Shown in pieces: positions 42,837 through 51,766 of a stretch of DNA of 64,000 nucleotides; the first letter of the stretch is position 1; each line of letters begins with the position of its first letter. This DNA comes from Pseudomonas sp. GV071 (GTDB lineage: Bacteria > Pseudomonadota > Gammaproteobacteria > Pseudomonadales > Pseudomonadaceae), in the NCBI RefSeq assembly GCF_003050835.1, contig NZ_QAOJ01000008.1, forward strand, positions 62,001 through 126,000, in the 5' to 3' direction. A model generated the notes under the pieces. It saw only the letters and a list, made by a program, of their open reading frames with translations, had not been told where the DNA came from and did not search any database. The position numbers were made by a program, and so were the translations under genes.

Positions 42837-43310
42837 CTACAGTAACCAGGCACCTTCCAACTGCAGCAACAGCTGCTTGCGCTCCAGGCCGCCGGCGTAG
42901 CCGGTGAGGGTGCCGTTGCTGCCGATCACCCGATGGCAGGGAATCACCACCGCAATCGGATTGGCGCCATTGGCCGTGCCCACGGCGCGCACCGCCCTGG
43001 GCCGCGCGATGCGCTGCGCCAAGTCGGCATAGCTGCAGGTGCGGCCGAAGGGAATCCGTTGCAGCGCCTGCCACACCTCTTGTTGAAACGGTGTTCCCAG
43101 CGGCGCCAGACGCAACTGGAATTGCTGGCGCTGGCCGGCGAAATACTCGTCCAGTTGCCGGCACACCTCGTCCAGCTCGGCATCCGCCGCCTGCCAGTTT
43201 TCGTTCAATTGCCAAGGCTGCCCGCCGTCCATGTGCAACAGGCGCAGGCCCTGTTCGTCGCCGGCCAATAGCAGCGGGCCAATGGGGCTGTCGTGGTAGC
43301 GGTAGTGCAT
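42837..43310 (-). CDS. ogt: methylated-DNA-protein cysteine methyltransferase
   Basis: A 157-aa repair protein that transfers the alkyl group of O6-alkylguanine to its own Cys in the signature VIPCHRVIGSNGTLTGYAGG. The helix-turn-helix is in IPFGRTCSYADLAQRIA. GGAGG lies upstream of ATG 43310, 4 bases after the alkA stop, so the two form an alkylation-repair operon. The longer open frame upstream is alkA DNA read out of frame. Confidence 0.95.
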   Translation of the reverse strand: MHYRYHDSPIGPLLLAGDEQGLRLLHMDGGQPWQLNENWQAADAELDEVCRQLDEYFAGQRQQFQLRLAPLGTPFQQEVWQALQRIPFGRTCSYADLAQRIARPRAVRAVGTANGANPIAVVIPCHRVIGSNGTLTGYAGGLERKQLLLQLEGAWLL

Positions 43311-43314
43311 GGTC

Positions 43315-44205
43315 TCACTCCTCCGGTTCGGCGTAGCTTTGCCACAGGTACATGGCGGCATAGGCACGCCAGGGGCGCCAGGCTTCGGCCTGGGCGGTGA
43401 GGGCGCGGGCGCTGATGCCGGCGCTGCCCCAGAGTCTGGCCTTGAGCAAACCGAGGTCGCTGGCCGGAAACGCGTCGGCCACGCCAAAGGCGCGCAGGGC
43501 AATGTACTGCGCCGTCCATGGCCCGATGCCGGGCAGGGCGCAGAGGCGTTCGAGCAGATCCTCCACGCCGTCATCGGCATGCAGCGCCAGGCTGCCGTCG
43601 CCCAGAGCACGGGCAAAACCCTGCAAGGTCGCCACCCGTTTGCCGGGCATGCCGATGCCATCGAGGTTGGCCTCGGCAATCGCCTGTGGGGTAGGGAACA
43701 GCCGGCTAGGGCCGTCTTCGGGCGCATCTGCGAGTTCTTCGCCGAGGCGTTTGACCAGGCGGCCCACGATAGTCACCGCCGCTTTTACCGTCACCTGCTG
43801 GCCAACGATGGCGCGCACGGCTTGTTCGAATGGGTCGAAGGCGGTGGGAATGCGCAGGCCCGGGTAGCGGGCGACCAGGGCGCGAAGGTGCGGGTCCTGG
43901 CTGAGGTGCTGGGCGATCAGGGTGGTGTCGGTGTTGAGGTCGAACATGCGTTCTACCCGCGCCGCCAATAGGGGCAGCAAGGCTTCGGCCGAGGGGCTGA
44001 CGGTCAGTTCCAACGCACTGTGCTCGGGCACATGACGCAAGGCGAACCAGCCGCATACCGCATTGATCCGAAAAGTGCGCCGGTAGCCGTGCTCGTCGAC
44101 CCGCTCCATATCCGGTAGGCAACGCAGGGCGAAGTAGGCGTGAAACTGCTGCCAGTTCCACGGCGGTACATAGGGCAGAAGCAGGGGAGTGGGGTGTGTG
44201 CTCAT
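43315..44205 (-). CDS. alkA: DNA-3-methyladenine glycosylase II
   Basis: A 296-aa HhH-GPD glycosylase that removes alkylated bases. The N-terminal AlkA domain (FRINAVCGWFALRHV) is followed by the glycosylase domain: DPFEQAVRAIVGQQVTVKAA, hairpin LPGIGPWTAQYIALRA, and catalytic Asp in FPASDLGLLKAR. Start ATG 44205 is preferred; another in-frame Met lies four codons upstream. First gene of the alkA-ogt pair. Confidence 0.93.
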   Translation of the reverse strand: MSTHPTPLLLPYVPPWNWQQFHAYFALRCLPDMERVDEHGYRRTFRINAVCGWFALRHVPEHSALELTVSPSAEALLPLLAARVERMFDLNTDTTLIAQHLSQDPHLRALVARYPGLRIPTAFDPFEQAVRAIVGQQVTVKAAVTIVGRLVKRLGEELADAPEDGPSRLFPTPQAIAEANLDGIGMPGKRVATLQGFARALGDGSLALHADDGVEDLLERLCALPGIGPWTAQYIALRAFGVADAFPASDLGLLKARLWGSAGISARALTAQAEAWRPWRAYAAMYLWQSYAEPEE

Positions 44206-44325
44206 GGCGCTTACCATAACGACCAGATGGTGGGCATGTCTCGCCGGTTCTTGCGGTTGAATTCGTTTTCAGGCGTCGCGGCCAAATCGGATGGCCGCCT
44301 ACCCTCCCACAGGTAGCGTGGTCTT

Positions 44326-44350
44326 TGTGGCAGGGGCTTTAGCCGCGATG
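44326..44350. repeat. single core REP half
   Basis: tgtggcaggggctttagccg and following cgatg without a facing partner. Confidence 0.65.
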
Positions 44351-44488
44351 TTTTTGCGCTTCGCAGATAGCCACAAGGTTCGACCTGTCACCAGTCGCCA
44401 CGTAGAATGCGCGCCTCGCCTGGGGCTACGGGCCCCAGTCACCGGATTATTCCGCGCATTTTCCCGCGCGGCGCAGAGGAGCAACGCC

Positions 44489-45349
44489 ATGAGCGACTAT
44501 CAGGAAACCCTCTACGAAGGCTATGGCCAACGTTTTCGCATGGACAAACTGCTGCACGAAGTGCGCACCGAGCACCAGCACCTGGTAATTTTCGAGAACC
44601 CTCGCATGGGCCGGGTAATGGCCCTGGACGGCGTGATCCAGACCACCGAAGCCGACGAGTTCATCTACCACGAGATGCTCACCCACGTGCCGATCCTGGC
44701 CCATGGCGCGGCGCGCAAAGTGCTGATCATCGGTGGCGGCGACGGCGGCATGCTGCGTGAAGTGAGCAAGCACCGCAGCGTCGAGCAGATCACCATGGTC
44801 GAGATTGACGGCACGGTGGTCGACATGTGCAAGGAGTTCCTCCCCGAGCACTCCAAGGGCGCTTACGACGACCCGCGCCTGAACCTGGTGATCGATGACG
44901 GCATGCGGTTTGTCGCCACCACCGAAGAGAAATTCGACGTGATCATCTCCGACTCCACCGACCCCATCGGCCCGGGCGAAGTGCTGTTCTCGGAGAATTT
45001 CTACCAGGCCTGCCGCCGCTGCCTGAACGAGGGCGGCATTCTGGTGACCCAGAACGGCACGCCGTTCATGCAATTGGACGGCGTGCAGAACACTGCCGGG
45101 CGCATGAACGGCCTGTTTGCTGACTGGCATTTCTATATGGCAGCGGTGCCGACCTACATCGGCGGTGCCATGACCTTCGCCTGGGGCGCGACCAACGCGG
45201 GCCTGCGCAACATCCCGCTGGAGACCCTGCGCCAGCGTTTTGCCGGCAGTGGAATTGTCACCCGCTATTACAACCCTGAAGTGCACCTGGGCGCCTTCGC
45301 CCTGCCGCAGTACGTGCTGCAAGCCATCGGCAAGCCCAGTAATGACTGA
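44489..45349 (+). CDS. speE: polyamine aminopropyltransferase (spermidine synthase)
   Basis: A 286-aa enzyme that adds an aminopropyl group from decarboxylated SAM to putrescine. The substrate loop and SAM fold show VMALDGVIQTTEADEFIYHE, LIIGGGDGGMLREV, EIDGTVVDMCKEFL and ISDSTDPIGPGEVLF. The usual length confirms ATG 44489, with AGAGGAG 7 bases upstream. The methylthioadenosine it releases is the feedstock of methionine salvage, whose genes lie 3 kb upstream. Confidence 0.95.
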   Translation: MSDYQETLYEGYGQRFRMDKLLHEVRTEHQHLVIFENPRMGRVMALDGVIQTTEADEFIYHEMLTHVPILAHGAARKVLIIGGGDGGMLREVSKHRSVEQITMVEIDGTVVDMCKEFLPEHSKGAYDDPRLNLVIDDGMRFVATTEEKFDVIISDSTDPIGPGEVLFSENFYQACRRCLNEGGILVTQNGTPFMQLDGVQNTAGRMNGLFADWHFYMAAVPTYIGGAMTFAWGATNAGLRNIPLETLRQRFAGSGIVTRYYNPEVHLGAFALPQYVLQAIGKPSND

Positions 45350-45369
45350 GTTACCTGTTCGATGACCTC

Positions 45370-45434
45370 GTAGGAGCGGCTTTAGCCGCGATGCTCTAGA
45401 TGGGTGAAAGCATCGCGGCTAAAGCCGCTCCTAC
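45370..45434. repeat. REP-type palindrome (core family)
   Basis: Facing copies gtaggagcggctttagccgc and gcggctaaagccgctcctac, the ctcctac subtype. Confidence 0.88.
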
Positions 45435-45567
45435 AGGCCCCTCGACCATTTCTCAACGAAATTTTCACATTCACTCGCTGACTATTTGCGGCTTCGCTCT
45501 TGGGTTGATGTAGGAGTATTCTTCGTCACCCATTTTTCGTACGCCTAATCAGTGAGTTTTGGACAAC

Positions 45568-47661
45568 ATGGCCCAATCGGACGCCCTGAGTTCTTCCGTA
45601 TCGCCGCGCGGTACCCCCACCCTTAAAAGCCATCTGATTTTCACCTTCCTCAGCGCGTGTGCCTTCCTGCTGATGTACACGCTTATGCGCGTGGCGTTGC
45701 TGGTGTACAACCGCGAGCTGATCGGTGAAGACACCTTCGCGACCTTCGCCGAAGCCTTTTTCAACGGCATGCGTTTCGATCTGCGGGTGGTGGTGTATGC
45801 CTGTGCGCCGTTGCTGATTTCCATCCTGATTCCTGCCGCCATGGCCCGCCGTGGCTGGATGCGGGTGTGGCTGACGTTCTTCGCCAGCGTCACTTTGTTC
45901 CTTGGCCTCACCGAGCTGGACTTCTACCGCGAGTTCCACCAGCGCCTGAACAGCCTGGTATTCCAGTACTTCCAGGAAGACCCGAAAACCGTTCTGAGCA
46001 TGCTCTGGAACGGCTTCCCGGTGGGCCGTTACCTGTTGGCCTGGGCAGTAGCGACCTGGCTGCTGTGGAAACTGTTCAAGGGCCTCGATGGCCTCAGCCG
46101 CTCCCGTGGCGAGGCGGCGATGTTCAGCGCCAGCCCACGTGCGCGCACCTCTTGGCCCGTGCGCGGCGTAGCCTTCGTGCTGTGCCTGGTGCTGGCCGTA
46201 TTGGCCGCCCGTGGCACCCTGACCCAGGGCCCACCCCTGCGTTGGGGCGATGCGTACACCACGGAGTCGATGTTCGCCAACCAGCTGGGCCTCAATGGCA
46301 CGCTGACCCTGGTGTCTGCGGCGCAAGCGAGTTTCTCCTCCCATCGCAAGAACGCCTGGAAATCCACCATGGCCGATGCCGATGCCCAGGAGATCGTGCG
46401 CAAGATGATCCTCACCCCGCACGACGTGCTGGTGGACGCTGACAAAGCGGCGATTCGTCGTGACTTCACCCCGCCGGCCGATGGCACCTTGCCGGAAGTG
46501 AAGAACGTGGTGGTGATTCTGATGGAAAGCTTTGCCGGGCACTTTGTTGGCGCCCTCGGCAGCCCGCTGAACATCACCCCCGAGTTCGACAAGTTGGCCA
46601 AAGAGGGCGTGCTGTTCGACCGCTTCTTCTCCAACGGCACCCACACGCACCAGGGCATGTTCGCCACCATGGCGTGCTTCCCCAACCTGCCAAGCTTCGA
46701 GTACCTGATGCGCATGCCCGAGGGCAACCACAAGTTCTCCGGCCTGCCGCAACTGCTCGATGCCCGTGACTTCGACAACCTCTACGTCTACAACGGCAAC
46801 TTCCAGTGGGACAACCAGTCCGGGTTCTTCAGCAACCAGGGCATGACCAACTTCATCGGCCGCGAAGACTTCGTTAACCCGGTGTTCATGGACCCGACCT
46901 GGGGCGTGTCCGACCAGGACATGTTCGACCGCGGCGCCAAGGAGTTGGAAACCAACTTCGGCAAGAAACCGTTCTATGCCTTGCTGCAGACCCTGTCGAA
47001 CCACACCCCTTACGCCTTGCCGGCGGACTTGCCAGTGGAACGCGCCAACACAGGTACCAGCTCAGACGAGCACCTGACCGCTATGCGTTATTCGGATTGG
47101 GCGCTGGGGCAGTTCTTCGAGAAAGCGCGTAAGGCGCCGTACTTCAAGAACACCCTGTTCGTGATCGTCGGCGACCATGGTTTTGGCAGCGACGAGCAAC
47201 TGACCGAGATGGACCTGTTCCGCTTCAACGTGCCGCTGCTGTTGATCGGCCCGGGCATCCAGGAAAAATTCGGCCCGCTGCGCCACACCGTTGGCACCCA
47301 GATCGACATCGTGCCGACCATCATGGGCCGTCTCGGTGGCCAGGTGCGTCACCAGTGCTGGGGTCGCGACCTGCTGACCCTGCCTGAAGGCGACCATGGC
47401 ATTGGTGTGATCAAGCCGTCCGGCGGCGAGCAGACCGTTGCCATCGTCACCCCTGAGCGCATCCTGATCCAGCCTAAAGGGTTCGAACCGCGTCTGTACG
47501 ACTACCAACTGGGCGCCAAGGCCAGTGCCACCCGTGTACCGGGCGACATCGATCCTGAGCTGAAAAAGCAGTTGGAAGCCTTCCTGCAAACTGCCACCAA
47601 GAGCCTGCTGGATAACACCGCAGGCGTCGTGGATGGGATGCCGGATAAAGACGAAGACTGA
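45568..47661 (+). CDS. LTA-synthase-family phosphoglycerol transferase-like sulfatase
   Basis: A 697-aa inner-membrane enzyme with five N-terminal helices and a periplasmic alkaline-phosphatase/sulfatase-fold domain. VILMESFAGHFVGALG gives the metal Glu, FSNGTHTHQGMFATMACF the catalytic Thr, and FVIVGDHGFGSD the second metal site. In Gram-negative bacteria such proteins (OpgB-like) move phosphoglycerol or phosphoethanolamine to envelope glycans. The acceptor here is not known. ATG 45568 is used; a TTG three codons earlier is possible. Confidence 0.9.
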   Translation: MAQSDALSSSVSPRGTPTLKSHLIFTFLSACAFLLMYTLMRVALLVYNRELIGEDTFATFAEAFFNGMRFDLRVVVYACAPLLISILIPAAMARRGWMRVWLTFFASVTLFLGLTELDFYREFHQRLNSLVFQYFQEDPKTVLSMLWNGFPVGRYLLAWAVATWLLWKLFKGLDGLSRSRGEAAMFSASPRARTSWPVRGVAFVLCLVLAVLAARGTLTQGPPLRWGDAYTTESMFANQLGLNGTLTLVSAAQASFSSHRKNAWKSTMADADAQEIVRKMILTPHDVLVDADKAAIRRDFTPPADGTLPEVKNVVVILMESFAGHFVGALGSPLNITPEFDKLAKEGVLFDRFFSNGTHTHQGMFATMACFPNLPSFEYLMRMPEGNHKFSGLPQLLDARDFDNLYVYNGNFQWDNQSGFFSNQGMTNFIGREDFVNPVFMDPTWGVSDQDMFDRGAKELETNFGKKPFYALLQTLSNHTPYALPADLPVERANTGTSSDEHLTAMRYSDWALGQFFEKARKAPYFKNTLFVIVGDHGFGSDEQLTEMDLFRFNVPLLLIGPGIQEKFGPLRHTVGTQIDIVPTIMGRLGGQVRHQCWGRDLLTLPEGDHGIGVIKPSGGEQTVAIVTPERILIQPKGFEPRLYDYQLGAKASATRVPGDIDPELKKQLEAFLQTATKSLLDNTAGVVDGMPDKDED

Positions 47662-47708
47662 TTCCCTCTAATGCACCGGGTGGGTACCTGCCCGGTTTGT
47701 GTTGTCCC

Positions 47709-47771
47709 GTCGCGGCTAAAGCCCCTCCCACAGGAAATCTCGTTTCTTGTGGGAGGGGCTTTAGCCGCGAT
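47709..47771. repeat. REP-type palindrome (core family)
   Basis: Facing copies cgcggctaaagcccctccca and gtgggaggggctttagccgc. Confidence 0.88.
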
Positions 47772-47870
47772 GCTTTTGGGGAACACAAAACTCTGAAGCC
47801 TTGCACCGTCATCCCAGCGAAAGCTGGGACCCAGAATTGCGTGGGTGACGAAGATCAGCACCAAACGCCA

Positions 47871-47898
47871 GGCAAAAAAATAGGCGCCTAAGGTGGCG
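47871..47898 (-). terminator. possible terminator (minus strand)
   Basis: GGCGCC stems around taaggt, followed on the minus strand by a run of seven T with one interruption. Confidence 0.5.
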
Positions 47899-47995
47899 CC
47901 CGGAGAATCAAACGATGCATAGGGTCTGAACGGCCTGACGGGCTTTAGTTCAACCCGATGTGCAGTTGTCTGTCCTCTCGGCTTTTCTCCAGGCA

Positions 47996-48026
47996 AAAGA
48001 AAGGGCACCAAGAGGTGCCCTAAAAA
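47996..48026 (-). terminator. Rho-independent terminator of quiP
   Basis: AGGGCACC and GGTGCCCT around a 4-base loop, followed on the minus strand by TTTCTTTT. It lies about 75 bases beyond the acylase stop. Confidence 0.75.
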
Positions 48027-48100
48027 GATCTATGGAGTAAGTCCACTGTCTCTGAGTCGCCACGCCTGGCTTTAGTTCAGCCAGGCTCGACGAACGGTCG

Positions 48101-50629
48101 TCACTTGCCCGGGGTCAGCAGCAGGCGCTTGGTGCCGTAGACCTTGTCGAGGTTCTGCGACTGGAACGGGAAGGTCATGTACTGGCCCTTCAACCAGGCG
48201 TCGATGCCGTCGGCGTAGTGCGGGCTGGCCGGGTTGCCGGACTGGCCGGTGCTGTTCAGGCCCAACATCGGTTCCGGTTGGCCGAAGTCGACGACGATGC
48301 GCATCGCCGGCACCAGCCAGGTGTCGAAGCCTTCGCCCCAATGGTAGGCGGACACGTTGAGGGTGGTGTGGTCGCCGCCGGCCGCATACGGGCCACGGTC
48401 CAGGTAACCCTTGATCGCATTGATGCTGGTGGCATCTCCGCTGCTCAGGTACTTGGCCATCTGGGTGGTGTCGGTGGCGAAGGTGTAGCTGTGCAGCTTG
48501 CCCCATTGCCAGGTAGCGCGGTCGGCACCCAGTTTGCTCTCGCAAAGGTTGACTGCGGCCACCAGGCTGCGGGCGAGGATCGCCGGTTTGTCTTCTTTCT
48601 GCGGGGTTTTCACGTCGTCCCAGAATGGGCTGTCCTCGCGGCCGAGCAGGTGGTCGGCGGGTGCGGAGTAGGACAGGTCAGTGCTGTCCACCAAGGCTTT
48701 CCAGGCGGCGCTGGTGTCCGGGCCCAGTTCGTCGAGGAAGGTCTGGCGCATGCTTTCCTGCAGGAAGGCTTCGTACAACGCGGCATCGGCCGAGGTCGCG
48801 CGCAGGTTGCCGTCAAACGCCATCAGGCGGCTGTAGGCTTCGCGTGCTTTGGCGCGGTCGGCGGCGGGCAGGGCATCAATGGCTTTTTTCAGCGGCTGGG
48901 CCATGCCCGGCGCTTCGAACATGCCTTTGAGCTTGGCCACGAACGGCGAAGTCTGGTCGTACTGCATGGCGATCATGCTTTTCGCGTCGTGCTTGCCGGC
49001 GCCAGCCAGCTGCGCGATGCGCTCGCCACGTTCCGGGTAGTACCAGGAGTTGGACAGCTGCATGCCGTAGCCGCGCGGAATGGTGCGCTGGTTGGCGGTG
49101 CCCAGCCAGCCTTGCGCCGGATCCTGGTCATAGGGGTGCAGCATCGGGTCGGCGTAACCGTCCCAGTCGTACTGGCCATTCCAGCCGGGGGAGGGCAGCA
49201 GGCCGACACCCGCTTTGCGGTTGGGGTAACGGCCGGTCACTTGCCAGGCAATGTGTTCGGCATCAGCAAACACCAGGTTCAGCGGAATGGCGCGGATATC
49301 ACGGGCGGCTTCGAAGGCCTGGTCCACCGATTGCGCGCGGGACAGGTTGAAGAACGCGTCCAGGGTCTTGTCGCCATCCAGCGCAGCGCTTTGCAGGGCG
49401 ATGCCATAACCGCTGCTGATCTGCAGCGGTTGCAGCATGTGTTTGCGCTCGCCCAACACGCTGTTCAGCAGCGGGCCATGGCGAGTTTCGTAAATCGCCT
49501 CGCGCACCGGGCGCTGGCCTTTGATAAAGAAGGTTTCCTGGCGCACGCGGGCGGCCACCCACTTGCCGTCGGCCTCATACAGCACCTGGCTGCCCTGGCG
49601 TTTGATCTTCTCCAGGAACAGGTCCTGGTTGTCGCCCATGACCATGGTCATGCCCCAGGCCAGCTTGCCGTTGAAACCGGCCACCACTGCCGGCACACCG
49701 GCAATCGACACGCCCGCGGCCTGGAATTTTGGCGAGCGGATCTGCACATAGTTCCACGCCGAGGGCATCGACAGCGGCAGGTGGGTGTCGTTGGCCAGCA
49801 GGCTCTTGCCACTGCGGCTGCGCTGCGGGGCAATGGCCCAGTTGTTGGAAGCGGCGACGCCGAGCATGTCGAGGCCGGCGATTTGTTCGGTGACTTTGCC
49901 CAGGGCGCTGAGGCCCTGGATCTGCCCGCTCAGCACCAGGCCTTTGAGTTTGTCTGCTTCATCGAACGGTAGGGGCTCGTCGGGGTAGGTCGGAGTCAGC
50001 CAGGCCAGCTTGTCGCTACCGACTTTCTGTGCGAGCGCCAAGGAAGCGATCTCTTCCTGCAGGTTCACCGACAGGCCGAAGTTCATCAGGCAGAAAATCA
50101 GCACCGAATCTTCCGGCTTCCAGTAGGCCGGCTTGTAGCCAGACTCGGCCAGGTCCATTGGCAGCTTGTCCTGGTAGCGGTACAGGTAGGCGTTGACGCC
50201 ACGGGCATAGACTTCGAAGAACTTCTTCATCCGCGGCGAGCTGCTCTTGTACAGCACCTCGGCGCTTTGTTTGAGGTTCACCGCGCGCATGAAACGGTCG
50301 ATTTCCAAGGCGCCGGGGCCGACCATCTCGGACAAGCGACCCTCGGCCATCAGGCGCATGCCGACCATCTGGCTGAGGCGGTCGCCGGCGTGCACATAAC
50401 CGAGGGCGAACAGCGCGTCATGGAAGGTGGTGGTTTCAATCAGCGGCATGCCCAGGGCGTTGCGGCGGATCGACACGCTTTGTGCCAGGCCCTTGATCGG
50501 CTGAATGCCGGTGGTGGGCGGCAGGCTGTCGGCGTAGTGGCTGTCCAGCCAACTCTGACACCCGCTGAGACTCACGGCGCCAACCAGGGCAGCGGCAGCT
50601 GTGAAACGCGTGAAGAATGGCGACGCCAT
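48101..50629 (-). CDS. quiP: acyl-homoserine lactone acylase (penicillin acylase family)
   Basis: An 842-aa N-terminal-nucleophile hydrolase that closely follows, as I remember it, P. aeruginosa QuiP, which removes the acyl chain of long-chain quorum-sensing lactones. It has a signal peptide with a lipobox-like end (VGAVSLSGC), the alpha part, then the autocatalytic junction LGVAASNNWAIAPQRSR, where Ser 261 becomes the N-terminal nucleophile of the beta chain, and QTSPFVAKLK and HPYDQDPAQGWLGTANQRT in the beta chain. AGGAG lies 9 bases before ATG 50629. It acts in the periplasm. Confidence 0.9.
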   Translation of the reverse strand: MASPFFTRFTAAAALVGAVSLSGCQSWLDSHYADSLPPTTGIQPIKGLAQSVSIRRNALGMPLIETTTFHDALFALGYVHAGDRLSQMVGMRLMAEGRLSEMVGPGALEIDRFMRAVNLKQSAEVLYKSSSPRMKKFFEVYARGVNAYLYRYQDKLPMDLAESGYKPAYWKPEDSVLIFCLMNFGLSVNLQEEIASLALAQKVGSDKLAWLTPTYPDEPLPFDEADKLKGLVLSGQIQGLSALGKVTEQIAGLDMLGVAASNNWAIAPQRSRSGKSLLANDTHLPLSMPSAWNYVQIRSPKFQAAGVSIAGVPAVVAGFNGKLAWGMTMVMGDNQDLFLEKIKRQGSQVLYEADGKWVAARVRQETFFIKGQRPVREAIYETRHGPLLNSVLGERKHMLQPLQISSGYGIALQSAALDGDKTLDAFFNLSRAQSVDQAFEAARDIRAIPLNLVFADAEHIAWQVTGRYPNRKAGVGLLPSPGWNGQYDWDGYADPMLHPYDQDPAQGWLGTANQRTIPRGYGMQLSNSWYYPERGERIAQLAGAGKHDAKSMIAMQYDQTSPFVAKLKGMFEAPGMAQPLKKAIDALPAADRAKAREAYSRLMAFDGNLRATSADAALYEAFLQESMRQTFLDELGPDTSAAWKALVDSTDLSYSAPADHLLGREDSPFWDDVKTPQKEDKPAILARSLVAAVNLCESKLGADRATWQWGKLHSYTFATDTTQMAKYLSSGDATSINAIKGYLDRGPYAAGGDHTTLNVSAYHWGEGFDTWLVPAMRIVVDFGQPEPMLGLNSTGQSGNPASPHYADGIDAWLKGQYMTFPFQSQNLDKVYGTKRLLLTPGK

Positions 50630-50725
50630 GGTCTGAAGCTCCTGCAAAAATCGATTAAAAACGGCAGGCGCTACGTTAGTGAGGCGCCCGCCGCCGCGCA
50701 AGCGAGGACGGGCGTGTGGCGCGGG

Positions 50726-51373
50726 TTATTTTTTCGGCTGCGGATTGATCTGCTCGGCCAGGGCATAAGCCCGTTCGGTGGCCGGGCGCGCCTTGATGGC
50801 GTTGAACCAGCGCTGCAGGTTGGGGAAGTCGGCGAGGTTCTGCTGCTGGCGCTCGTGGGGCACGATCCACGGGTAGCTGATCATGTCGGCAATGGTGTAA
50901 TCGTCGCCGCAAATAAAACGGCGGCCTTCCAACTGCTTGTCGAGCACGCCATACAGCCGCGCGGTTTCATCCACATAACGCTTCATGGCGTAGGGGATTT
51001 TTTCCGGCGCGAACAGATTGAAGTGGTGATTCTGCCCGGCCATCGGTCCCAGCCCACCCATTTGCCAGAACACCCACTGCAGGCATTCCTGACGCCCGCG
51101 CAGATCGCGGGGGATGAACTGTTGGTACTTCTCGGCGAGGTACAACAGAATCGCCCCCGACTCGAAAATCGACAACGGCTCGCCACCGTCGGCCGGCTGG
51201 TGGTCGACAATGGCGGGGATGCGGTTGTTCGGCGAGATCTTCAGAAAGTCCGGCGCGAACTGTTCGTTCTTGCCAATGTTGATCGGATGAACCTTGTAAG
51301 GCAGACCAGCCTCTTCCAGAAACAGCGATATCTTGTGGCCGTTGGGCGTGGTCCAGTAATACAGATCGATCAT
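50726..51373 (-). CDS. glutathione S-transferase, YfcG/YghU-like
   Basis: A 215-aa two-domain GST. The thioredoxin-like N-terminus has LYYWTTPNGHKISLFLEEAG, the cis-Pro in NNRIPAIVD and glutathione contact IFESGAILLYLAEK; the helical C-terminus follows. TTPNG in place of a catalytic Tyr/Ser start is typical of the Nu-class (YfcG) proteins that reduce disulphides using glutathione. GGAG lies upstream. Probably cytoplasmic. Confidence 0.9.
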   Translation of the reverse strand: MIDLYYWTTPNGHKISLFLEEAGLPYKVHPINIGKNEQFAPDFLKISPNNRIPAIVDHQPADGGEPLSIFESGAILLYLAEKYQQFIPRDLRGRQECLQWVFWQMGGLGPMAGQNHHFNLFAPEKIPYAMKRYVDETARLYGVLDKQLEGRRFICGDDYTIADMISYPWIVPHERQQQNLADFPNLQRWFNAIKARPATERAYALAEQINPQPKK

Positions 51374-51432
51374 CGGAGAGCTCCGTTAAGGCATGTAAGC
51401 AACTGACTGGAAGAAACCTGGGTGGTTCGATT

Positions 51433-51510
51433 GCTTTTGTAGGGTGCGCTATGCGCACCAAGCGATTCATCCGAGTGCGCAATGGTGCGCATAGCACACC
51501 CTACAAAAGC
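51433..51510. repeat. 28-bp inverted repeat, second palindrome family
   Basis: GCTTTTGTAGGGTGCGCTAT plus TGCGCACCA faces its complement with one mismatch across a 22-base loop. A single half is seen at 32283. Confidence 0.85.
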
Positions 51511-51512
51511 AA

Positions 51513-51540
51513 AAAAGCCCGCACGGGGCGGGCTTTTGAG
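51513..51540 (-). terminator. Rho-independent terminator
   Basis: AAAAGCCCGC and GCGGGCTTTT around a short loop, just beyond the SEC-C gene read on the minus strand. Confidence 0.8.
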
Positions 51541-51555
51541 TACGGGCTTAAATCA

Positions 51556-51759
51556 TCAAGCCGCGTGGCATTTTTTGAATTTCTTGCCACTACCGCAAGG
51601 GCAGGGATCGTTACGGCCTACGTCCTTGAGGGCGTTACGCACGGGCTCTTGATGGCCGTGGTTGCAGTCCGGGCCGTGCACGTGGCCGTGGTCATGGTGG
51701 TGGTCATGATCATGGTCGTGGTTGCAGTCGGGACCGTGGACGTGGGGTTCGTTGCTCAT
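51556..51759 (-). CDS. His-rich SEC-C motif mini-protein
   Basis: A 67-aa protein. Residues 1-37 are a His/Asp run with two repeats of HVHGPDCNHDH-type sequence; residues 47-65 form a SEC-C zinc motif GRNDPCPCGSGKKFKKC. The SEC-C module binds zinc and, in SecA, contacts SecB and ribosomes. The His tail suggests metal storage or delivery (nickel or zinc), an inference. GGAG lies upstream. Read in the same direction as the next gene, 7 bases apart. Confidence 0.85.
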   Translation of the reverse strand: MSNEPHVHGPDCNHDHDHDHHHDHGHVHGPDCNHGHQEPVRNALKDVGRNDPCPCGSGKKFKKCHAA

Positions 51760-51766
51760 TAGCGGG

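Larger units (their letters stand above)
47662..48100. other. intergenic region with palindromes and terminators
   Basis: No gene is supported in these 440 bases. It holds the core palindrome at 47709, a hairpin tccc-agcgaaagct-ggga near 47812, two hairpins with T runs on the minus strand (47871 and 47996), and two copies of ggctttagttca (near 47940 and 48069). Confidence 0.6.
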
